DNA of 64,000 bases from Phenylobacterium sp. (GTDB taxonomy: Bacteria > Pseudomonadota > Alphaproteobacteria > Caulobacterales > Caulobacteraceae). Below, in pieces: positions 55,184 through 61,273 of the stretch (its first letter is position 1; each line of letters opens with the position of its first letter). The DNA lies in contig NZ_SCVD01000028.1 in the NCBI RefSeq assembly GCF_004297125.1, forward strand, positions 124,001 through 188,000, read 5' to 3'. The notes under the pieces are model-generated. The model was not told the DNA's origin. It saw only the letters and a program-made list of their open reading frames with translations, and ran no database searches. Position numbers and translations under genes: made by a program.

Positions 55184-55649
55184 CCTGTTCCGCCCGCGCC
55201 AGGGCGGCGTTCAGCGCGGCGATCTCGCCCCGGATGCGGCCCACCGCCGCCAGGTCCAGGCCCGACGCCGCCATGAGCTCGGCCGGCACCGCGCAGGCCG
55301 GGCCCTCCAGCCGCCGGCCCTTGTCGGTCAGCCGCACGCGGACCACCCGCTCGTCGCGCGGGTCGCGGTCGCGGCGGACCAGGCCCATGCCCTCCAGCCG
55401 CTTCAGCAGCGGCGTCAGGGTGTTGGACTCCAGCCCCAGCCGCTCGCCCAGCGCCCCCACCGTGCGGTCGTCGGCCTCCCACAGCGCCACCATCGCCAGG
55501 TACTGCGGATAGGTCAGCCCCAGCTTGTCCAGCAGCGGCCGGTACAGCCGGTTGAAGGCGTGGCCGGCGGAATAGACCGCGAAGCACAGGAAATCGTCCA
55601 GCTTCAGCGGCGAGGCGGGCCCAGGGGTGGGCGCAGGGGTCTGGGACAT
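55173..55649 (-). CDS. ohrR: OhrR/MarR-type organic peroxide sensor
   Basis: 158 residues. A reactive cysteine lies in LDDFLCFAVYSAGHAFNRLY near residue 22, the position of the sensing cysteine in OhrR. The winged helix holds LGERLGLESNTLTPLLKRLE and DPRDERVVRVRLT. Oxidation of the cysteine by organic hydroperoxides releases the repressor from DNA. It is divergent from ohr, with two operator repeats in between. Confidence 0.92.
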   Translation of the reverse strand: MSQTPAPTPGPASPLKLDDFLCFAVYSAGHAFNRLYRPLLDKLGLTYPQYLAMVALWEADDRTVGALGERLGLESNTLTPLLKRLEGMGLVRRDRDPRDERVVRVRLTDKGRRLEGPACAVPAELMAASGLDLAAVGRIRGEIAALNAALARAEQVRA

Positions 55650-55663
55650 GGCCGCAATATAAA

Positions 55664-55739
55664 TCGCACACGATCCAATCGCAACGGATTGACTCTCCGC
55701 CGCCCCGTCTCCAATTTATGTCGCACACGATCTAATCGC
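55664..55739. promoter_or_regulatory. Two direct operator repeats and promoter in the ohrR/ohr gap
   Basis: TCGCACACGATCCAATCGC (55664-55682) and TCGCACACGATCTAATCGC (55721-55739) differ at one base and lie 57 bases apart. Between them, -35 TTGACT (55689-55694) and an AATTTA/TTTATG -10 region form the rightward ohr promoter; the second repeat covers its start-site side. The first repeat lies close to the ohrR start, so one regulator can control both genes. Confidence 0.8.
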
Positions 55740-55772
55740 CCAAGATCATCACCCCAAAAGGAGACCTGCCTC

Positions 55773-56222
55773 ATGTCCGCCACCGCGACCGCCCCCAGCC
55801 CCGTCAACGTCCTCTACCGCACCGCCGCCCGCGCCACCGGCGGCCGCGACGGCCACGCCGCCACCCTGGACGGCGCCCTCGACGTCACCCTGGCCACGCC
55901 CAGGGAGCTGGGCGGCGGCGGCGGCGCGGGGAACAACCCCGAACAGCTCTTCGCCGCCGGCTACGCGGCCTGCTTCATCGGCGCCATGAAGTTCGTGGCC
56001 AGCCAGGGCGGCCCCAAGGTCCCCGCCGACGCCGCGGTCACCGCCAGCGTCGGCATCGGCCCGCGCGCCGCCGGCGGCTTCGGCCTCGAGGTCGCGCTCG
56101 AGGTCTCCCTGCCCGGCCTCGACCGCGCCGCCGCCGAAGACCTGGTCGCCAAGGCCCACCAGGTCTGCCCCTACTCCAACGCCACCCGCGGCAACGTCGA
56201 GGTGAAGCTCACCGTCGCCTGA
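55773..56222 (+). CDS. ohr: Organic hydroperoxide resistance peroxiredoxin Ohr
   Basis: 149 residues from ATG 55773, preceded by AAAAGGAGA. The redox pair is present: the peroxidatic Cys in YAACFIGAMKF and the resolving Cys in HQVCPYSNATRGN. NNPEQLFAAGY is family-typical. Ohr reduces organic and fatty acid hydroperoxides, usually using lipoylated proteins as reductant. It is the target of the neighbouring OhrR. Confidence 0.95.
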   Translation: MSATATAPSPVNVLYRTAARATGGRDGHAATLDGALDVTLATPRELGGGGGAGNNPEQLFAAGYAACFIGAMKFVASQGGPKVPADAAVTASVGIGPRAAGGFGLEVALEVSLPGLDRAAAEDLVAKAHQVCPYSNATRGNVEVKLTVA

Positions 56223-56270
56223 GCCGGCGCCGCGGCCGCCTCCCCGGCGAAGACCGAGGGAGGCGGCCCC

Positions 56271-57134
56271 CTACCTGTCGGACAGCGGGATCATCGGCGG
56301 CCGCATCTGCCCGTTCGGCCCGATCCCGTCCACATAGGGCGCGCCCGTCGCCTCGATCCACGCCTGGGCCTCCCGCGCGTTACGGGGCGGGGCGGCCAGC
56401 ACCGTCCCGTTCGGCCCCTTCTCGAAGTGGGTGACGTGGAACACCACCCGCCGCGCATCGTCGCCATCCCGGCCCCGGCCGCGCGACACCCCGCCCCGCG
56501 GCCCGATCCCCAGCTCGGCCATCTCCTCGGCGGCCACCAGCCGCTCCAGGTACTTCTTGGGCGCCAGCCGCGAGGCCTGATAGCGGTTCACGTCGAACCG
56601 GAACCGGTCCACCGGCAGCGTGTCCTTGGTCGCCGCCAGCGCCACGTCGCGCATCTCGTCGAACAGGTAGTGCCCCTGAATCTCGCGCGCGAGCACATAC
56701 ATGTCCTCGAACTTCGGGTGCCGCTTCACCCAGGCCAGGATCGTCCCGTAGCAGGGCATCGCCGGATCCTTCCCGATCGAGGTCAGGCTCTCCCCCTCCG
56801 CCAGCCGCTCGCAGATCGCCTCGCCCACCGCCCGCGTATAGGTCGACGTCTTGCCGCCGCGCACCGGCGCCGGCCGCGCCGCCAGCTCCGCCGCCGCCTC
56901 CCGGTCGCGCCGCCGCTGCCCGATCGTCACCTGCCGGTAGGCCGCCCGCACCGCCATCTCGAACTCCGGATGCCGCATCTCCCAGTTGCGCACCGTGCCC
57001 GCATGCGGCCGCCCCGGCTTCGCGCAGATCGAGCGCATGCTCCACCCCGCCGCCAGCTCGGCGCAGATCTCCGCCGCCAGCTCCTCCGAATAGAAGACCT
57101 GCAGCTTCCGCCCCGCGGCGCGACCCTTGCCCAT
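56271..57134 (-). CDS. Terminase small subunit-like DNA-binding protein
   Basis: 287 residues from ATG 57134. Two similar units occur in tandem: YSEELAAEICAELAAGWSMR with RPHAGTVRNWEMRHPEF, and RAVGEAICERLAEGESLTS with PCYGTILAWVKRHPKF. Each reads as a helix-turn-helix of the Sf6/terminase small subunit type. No other phage genes are present, so it may be a domesticated remnant or a general DNA-binding protein. It lies 88 bases from a LexA-type box. Confidence 0.75.
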   Translation of the reverse strand: MGKGRAAGRKLQVFYSEELAAEICAELAAGWSMRSICAKPGRPHAGTVRNWEMRHPEFEMAVRAAYRQVTIGQRRRDREAAAELAARPAPVRGGKTSTYTRAVGEAICERLAEGESLTSIGKDPAMPCYGTILAWVKRHPKFEDMYVLAREIQGHYLFDEMRDVALAATKDTLPVDRFRFDVNRYQASRLAPKKYLERLVAAEEMAELGIGPRGGVSRGRGRDGDDARRVVFHVTHFEKGPNGTVLAAPPRNAREAQAWIEATGAPYVDGIGPNGQMRPPMIPLSDR

Positions 57135-57214
57135 CCCAACCCTCGCCAAACCGCCCCAAACCGCCCCATCAACGTGCGAAACCGCACGCCCGACCCTACA
57201 CCGGCCAAGGCGTT

Positions 57215-57236
57215 TTGACAAGAACAAAATAAGAAC
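57215..57236. promoter_or_regulatory. SOS (LexA) box with consensus -35
   Basis: GTTC-N7-GTTC is present on the minus strand (GAAC at 57222-57225 and 57233-57236 on the plus strand). On the plus strand a consensus -35 TTGACA (57215-57220) lies directly before it, so LexA would sit in the promoter spacer. The box is placed between two divergent genes: the lipoprotein start at 57321 and the terminase-like start at 57134. Confidence 0.75.
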
Positions 57237-57320
57237 ATAGGCCCCGCCGGAACCTCGGCCGCGCCCGGGGGTTGGCCTCGCTGCGAACGCCCGTCGACGC
57301 CCACAGCCAGGAGGAGGCCC

Positions 57321-57563
57321 ATGATCCGCACGCATCCAGCCGTCGCCACGACCGCCCGCGCCGCCGCGGCCGCGGCCGCAACGCTCGCCACCGCCCTGGC
57401 CGGCTGCGCCACCCCCGCCCAGAACCGCGACGTCGTCGCCGTGGTGCAGGACGAGCAGGGCCGGCAGGCCGTCGTCGAGGCGACCAACCAGGGCAAGACC
57501 GCCGACGAAGCCCTCTCCCGCGCCTCCGAAGCCAGCGAAGCCAGCCCCGAGCCTCCGCACTAG
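57321..57563 (+). CDS. Small lipoprotein downstream of an SOS box
   Basis: 80 residues from ATG 57321, preceded by AGGAGGAGG. The signal peptide ends in the lipobox ALAGC. The mature chain of about 50 residues is charged (VVAVVQDEQGRQAVVEATNQ, DEALSRASEASEASPEPPH). The upstream promoter contains a LexA-type box, so DNA-damage induction is the predicted regulation. The function is unknown. Confidence 0.8.
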   Translation: MIRTHPAVATTARAAAAAAATLATALAGCATPAQNRDVVAVVQDEQGRQAVVEATNQGKTADEALSRASEASEASPEPPH

Positions 57564-58099
57564 GCCTGCTGCGCCCGCCCGAGAATGTGCTGAACGTCCG
57601 CAGGTTCGATGACCTGCACCTCAATGTCGGAGAGGCCATCCACGACGCTGCGGATCAGCCTGTGCGACCCGTCCAAAATCTTCGGCGCGCCCAGAAGCGG
57701 GTCCTCCAGGAACAAGACGGGTTTGCGAGCCCGCTCTGCCGGCATGGTCAGGACCCAGATGAGGTCCGCTTGTGAGCCGTCGCCTTGAGATAGGAGCCCG
57801 CCCTGGTACGTCACGGTCCATTGCTGGAATGCGTACTTTGGCGCGTTCACGGTCAGCGGTTTCGTTTTTATAACCCCGGTGTCGACCAAGCGCTGCGCCA
57901 AATCCGCATCGTAATAGTATCCGGGGCGGATGAGAGTTGGCGGCTTGCCTTTCGCCGGATTGGGCTCCGAAAGCCTCAGGGCCCAATAGTGGATCAGCCT
58001 GATCCAGGGCGCGACGGGCGCTCGCCGTGGCGCGTAGGGCTTTGCGATCCTCCATAGCCACTGGCCGACGAGGTTCGTGAGGACGCGACGCTTCTTCAT
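57560..58099 (-). CDS. Unknown protein with a ParB/sulfiredoxin-like DGSHR motif
   Basis: 179 residues. The motif PKILDGSHRLIRSVVDG near residue 145 resembles the I-x-D-G-x-H-R signature of ParB-like/sulfiredoxin folds, which bind nucleotides. The N-terminal part is basic with Trp (NLVGQWLWRIAKPYAPRR) and the middle holds LIWVLTMPAERARKPVLF. No close family is recognised. It is the first of a patch of small unknown genes separated by a dispersed repeat. Confidence 0.65.
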   Translation of the reverse strand: MKKRRVLTNLVGQWLWRIAKPYAPRRAPVAPWIRLIHYWALRLSEPNPAKGKPPTLIRPGYYYDADLAQRLVDTGVIKTKPLTVNAPKYAFQQWTVTYQGGLLSQGDGSQADLIWVLTMPAERARKPVLFLEDPLLGAPKILDGSHRLIRSVVDGLSDIEVQVIEPADVQHILGRAQQA

Positions 58100-58207
58100 T
58101 CCACCCAGGTTCCGCTTGATGGTCGCCGAGATCGAGCCCGCCTGTCAGACCGGCGCCGAATTCCGAAGACAAGAGCAATCGGCGCCCCCGGCCGCTCTGC
58201 GCCACAA

Positions 58208-58265
58208 GCGGCGGCGCGCCGGCGCCGTCCTTGAGGAAGCGAAGGAGGCTGGCAGACTGCGGAGC
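58208..58265. repeat. Dispersed intergenic repeat, copy A
   Basis: Shares GCGGCGGCGCGCC and CGTCCTTGAGGAAGCG, then a GGCTGGCA-to-CTGCGGAG tail, with copies B and C. It has about 6 differences from copy C over 57 bases. It lies between two leftward genes. Confidence 0.75.
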
Positions 58266-58272
58266 GGGCCGT

Positions 58273-58665
58273 TCAGAGGGGGGTGATACGCAGACGGGCG
58301 CGCAGCGCCACGATCCGCCCCCACAACGCGTCGCTCATGCCTGCTCGCCACACCGTCGCGACCAGCGTACGCATGTTGTGATCGGCGCCGGCCGCAGCTT
58401 CCACCCGGCCAATGAAGTCGTCGCCGTAACGCTTCATCATGTCCTCGAACGGGCCGGCGGCCAGCGAGGCCATCTGCAAATCCGACAACCCAGACCGCCG
58501 AGCGACCTCCAGGAACCGCCAGCACTGTTCGGGGTCGTGAGCACTCATCGCGCTCACCGCTTCGAACGCGTCGTCAGGCCGCTCGACGTAGAACTGTAGG
58601 AGAGCTTCAAGGTCGCCGTCCGAACGTCCCACGACAACGGCGTCCGTGCGTGACTTCCTGCTCAT
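58273..58665 (-). CDS. DUF6869-like small protein
   Basis: 130 residues. LAAGPFEDMMKRYGDDFIGR and a following RVEAAAG-DHNMRTLVATVW region match what I recall of DUF6869, a small helical family found next to toxin/immunity and island genes. The resemblance is by eye, so the family name is tentative. Repeat copies A and B flank it. Confidence 0.65.
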   Translation of the reverse strand: MSRKSRTDAVVVGRSDGDLEALLQFYVERPDDAFEAVSAMSAHDPEQCWRFLEVARRSGLSDLQMASLAAGPFEDMMKRYGDDFIGRVEAAAGADHNMRTLVATVWRAGMSDALWGRIVALRARLRITPL

Positions 58666-58727
58666 GCCGATAGCCTCGCCGGAACCTCCTCAACGGTTCC
58701 CTAAGGTTCGCCATAGAATCACCCCCT

Positions 58728-58780
58728 GGCCGACCGCCCCGCGGCGGCGCGCCCGCGCCGTCCTTGAGGAAGCGGAAGAG
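58728..58780. repeat. Dispersed intergenic repeat, copy B
   Basis: 53 bases differing from copy C at two positions: GGCCGACCGCCCC, GCGGCGGCGCGCC, then CCTTGAGGAAGCGGAAGAG. It lies between two unknown genes of opposite orientation. The downstream tail shared by A and C is missing here. Confidence 0.8.
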
Positions 58781-58865
58781 TCGCTCAAAGCGAACCCGTA
58801 GAGGTCCGCAGTTGCCGTCAGATGCGCCATGGCCGATCCTCGAACGGCGACGACGGAACGGCGGC

Positions 58866-59171
58866 ATGGTGGACATACAGGGCGAAGGCGAAATCCTCGA
58901 AGGCCTCGGGGCGCCGATCCGCAAGCTGCTTGAGGCTCGCGACGGCCAGGAGACGACCGTTCGCCTGGCCAGTGGCGAAGAACTGGCCGTCTACGACGTG
59001 GCTTGGGGACGCGACATCGGCGATCTCTGGGAGCATGTCACCGCGAACTGCTCGCCCGGACGCGACGGACAGCCCATCCACTTCTTCCACATGTCGGAGG
59101 TCACCCAGCTCGTCAATCCCGAGACCGGCGCCATCCTGATCGAACAGACACCCGGGCTGGGCGAGACCTGA
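58866..59171 (+). CDS. Unknown small protein
   Basis: 101 residues from ATG 58866 (MVDIQGEGEILEGLGAPIRK). It is acidic, with EELAVYDVAWGRDIGDLWEH and a late TGAILIEQTPGLGET. It has no signal peptide or membrane span. I do not recognise the family; size and surroundings suggest an immunity-like or accessory gene. Confidence 0.55.
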   Translation: MVDIQGEGEILEGLGAPIRKLLEARDGQETTVRLASGEELAVYDVAWGRDIGDLWEHVTANCSPGRDGQPIHFFHMSEVTQLVNPETGAILIEQTPGLGET

Positions 59172-59308
59172 ACCGCCAGCGTCCGCCGACCCGTGAGGCG
59201 GAAGAGCCCCCACGAGCCGGCGAGGGCGTCCTTCAGGACGCCACCCCACCCTGAAGGCCATGGCCAGCCCCTGCCAGCCTGTGGAGCTTGGTCAAGGATC
59301 GGCCCCCG

Positions 59309-59378
59309 GCCGACCGCCCCGCGGCGGCGCGCCAGCGTCGTCCTTGAGGAAGCGGAAGAGGCTGGCAACCTGCGGAGG
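59309..59378. repeat. Dispersed intergenic repeat, copy C
   Basis: The longest copy: it includes both the GGCCGACCGCCCC left part of B and the GGCTGGCA...CTGCGGAG right part of A. A perfect hairpin GGCGTCC-TTCA-GGACGCC about 70 bases upstream (near 59228-59245) may be a fourth, decayed copy. Confidence 0.75.
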
Positions 59379-59398
59379 GGGCCGCCCGCCCGCCCCCC

Positions 59399-59839
59399 TT
59401 ACTCCCAGGTCGACGTGAGCACCGCCTCGTCGGCGGCCCCGTTCAGAACCTTCGCGAAGGCGGCGCGGAAGCGGTCCAGGTCGTTGTAGCCGGCGAGGAA
59501 CCAGGTGGTGACGCCTCGTCCGCGGTCTGCAGGTTCGTTCCCCGCGGCCGGCGTCCCCAAGTGGACGCTGACCTGGAGCGCGCCGAGCGCGTCATAGGGG
59601 ACGACCCGCACGGACAGATGCGTCTCGCGAAGCTTCTGTCCATCCCAATACCCTCCGGCCAGAGCCGGCGGCGACTGCCGGTCGATGGGATATGCGGCCA
59701 GGCTCGCGCAAAAAGCCTCCAGCGCATCGCGGTCGAACCACGCCGCGCCCGAGCCGGAGAAACCCTCGCCCTCGACGGACCCCCGCAACTCCGCCGTACC
59801 GTCGTCGTCGGGCGCAAGCGTGAGCGTGAGGCGGTTCAT
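59399..59839 (-). CDS. WapI-like immunity family candidate
   Basis: 146 residues starting MNRLTLTLAPDDDGTAELRG. The pattern of alternating beta strands with a central FDRDALEAFCASLAAYP and a late DLDRFRAAFAKVLNG resembles WapI-type polymorphic-toxin immunity proteins. The match is from memory of the pattern only. No toxin gene is nearby, so if correct this would be an orphan immunity gene. Confidence 0.55.
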   Translation of the reverse strand: MNRLTLTLAPDDDGTAELRGSVEGEGFSGSGAAWFDRDALEAFCASLAAYPIDRQSPPALAGGYWDGQKLRETHLSVRVVPYDALGALQVSVHLGTPAAGNEPADRGRGVTTWFLAGYNDLDRFRAAFAKVLNGAADEAVLTSTWE

Positions 59840-59948
59840 CTCCCGACCCTAGCTGGATCGCCAGAGGTTCGGCCAGCGCCGGCGGCGAAACGATGCCCGC
59901 GACGCGCAAGACTTGGCGACCAGACCCCCGCCGCCCTACGGTCGGCGC

Positions 59949-60350
59949 ATGAAGTTTGGCGGGCTCAAATCCGTGGGACACAACATCGCCGACTCGCTTG
60001 CCAGCGGGATCGGGCTGATGCTCGGGCACGATCTCTCGGACATCTTCGGAGAGGCCACGAACAGCGCCGACGGCTTTATCGTCGTGGATTTCCTGATCGG
60101 AGCCACGACCGGCGCCGAGCCCTCGCCAGACCTGGCCCGGACGGTCGGCGAGTACGCGAAGGCGCTTCACGGTCTTTGCGAGCGCCACGGCTCCGACGCG
60201 TCGGCGTTCGCCGCGCTGACGGCGCGCTACGAGGTCGATCGGGTCTACGGGCGGCAATTCACGGTCACGGTCGAGGATCGCAGCGGCCGGATCTCCGTGG
60301 ACCGATACCTGGGCGTGCCGGGTCGAAAGCTTCCCGCCCACAGGCGCTAG
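59949..60350 (+). CDS. Unknown small protein
   Basis: 133 residues from ATG 59949 (MKFGGLKSVGHNIADSLASG). It contains GLMLGHDLSDIFGEA and a FTVTVEDRSGRISVDRYLG strand region. It has no signal peptide, and the ribosome-binding site is weak. The family is not recognised. It is divergent from the WapI-like gene, in the same patch of accessory genes. Confidence 0.5.
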   Translation: MKFGGLKSVGHNIADSLASGIGLMLGHDLSDIFGEATNSADGFIVVDFLIGATTGAEPSPDLARTVGEYAKALHGLCERHGSDASAFAALTARYEVDRVYGRQFTVTVEDRSGRISVDRYLGVPGRKLPAHRR

Positions 60351-60483
60351 CGGAGGGGCCCGACCTCACCACGTCGCCTTCGCGCCATGTGCGGGCCTCG
60401 GGCAGTTGACGCCAGAACGGAACTGCGCCCGTCGCGGGGAAATGACCCACGGCCTCCGAGACCATCAAAGCAGACGCGTCTGC

Positions 60484-61146
60484 TCAATCGTCCCAGAGAC
60501 CCGGGTGCAGGCTGCGCTGGTGAATGGCTTCGAGCCCCCGCTCCACCCGTTCGCGCAAAAGGGTTTCCGCGGTCCGCCCATCCTTGCGGCGGATGGCCAG
60601 GGCGATATCCGCCCAGCAGCGCGCCGCCTCGATCTGCAGGCTGCGTCCGACGACACCGCCTGCCGCAATGCGATTGAACCCGCTGGTGCTGAATGCGCCC
60701 ACATACTCCCGCAGACGATCGTTGCGTGAAGCCTCGACGATGCGGGCGCCGAGCCGGAACGTCAGGTCGCGGAAGGCTTCGGCCTCGGCGCCGCTGACCG
60801 CCGCGTCGGCTATGCGCTGGGCTAGGCCCTCGATCTCCTGGCAATCCTGCGACGTGGCGTGGATGGCCGCCAGGCGTCCCGCCACCCCTAGCAGCGCCCC
60901 CGCCACCAGGACGGCGTCGAGGTCGGGTTCGTCGCCGGCGCCCGCCACCTGGGCGCCGCGGCCCGCCTCGAGCGTCACCCAATAGCTGGCCGCCAGGATT
61001 CGTAGCGCCTCGCGCACCGGCCCGCGGCTGACCCCGAACTCGTCCGCGAGGGCGTGCTCGCGCAGCCAGTCGCCCGTGCTGAGCGCGCCGCGTTGAATCT
61101 TGGCGACGATTTCCTGCGCGATCCGATCCGCCTTCGAGTCCGCCAA
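60484..61146 (-). CDS. GntR family regulator with FCD domain
   Basis: 220 residues from TTG 61146, chosen because AAGGG lies 6 bases upstream; the frame runs further upstream without a start that has a ribosome-binding site. The winged helix is REHALADEFGVSRGPVREAL, and an FCD-type all-helical ligand domain follows. These regulators usually respond to organic acids. The twin operator lies in the gap to the divergent TonB receptor gene, its probable target. Confidence 0.88.
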   Translation of the reverse strand: MADSKADRIAQEIVAKIQRGALSTGDWLREHALADEFGVSRGPVREALRILAASYWVTLEAGRGAQVAGAGDEPDLDAVLVAGALLGVAGRLAAIHATSQDCQEIEGLAQRIADAAVSGAEAEAFRDLTFRLGARIVEASRNDRLREYVGAFSTSGFNRIAAGGVVGRSLQIEAARCWADIALAIRRKDGRTAETLLRERVERGLEAIHQRSLHPGLWDD

Positions 61147-61199
61147 GTTCAGCCCTTCTCTCTCGAAGAGGTCTAACCCACAATGCCGCTCCTGCCCAT

Positions 61200-61230
61200 A
61201 TTGTTGACAATCTCGCTTATTGTTGACAAT
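61200..61230. promoter_or_regulatory. Twin ATTGTTGACAAT operators
   Basis: ATTGTTGACAAT occurs at 61200-61211 and 61219-61230. Each is an ATTGT-TG-ACAAT palindrome, matching the TTGT-N2-ACAA form recognised by FCD-type GntR regulators. The 19-base centre-to-centre spacing would place two dimers close together. They lie in the divergent gap between the GntR and TonB receptor genes. Confidence 0.85.
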
Positions 61231-61273
61231 CCTCGACACAAGCGCCGCCAGAGGCGTATCGGGGGAGACGGCG

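Noticed and set aside
56271..57134. Prophage remnant
   Set aside because: Only a terminase-small-subunit-like protein is seen; no integrase, capsid or lysis genes are nearby. xerD at 35361 is the housekeeping recombinase.
57160..57180. Tandem CCGCCCCAAA repeats as a short CRISPR or operator array
   Set aside because: Only two to three short units with no spacers; more likely part of the upstream region of the terminase-like gene.
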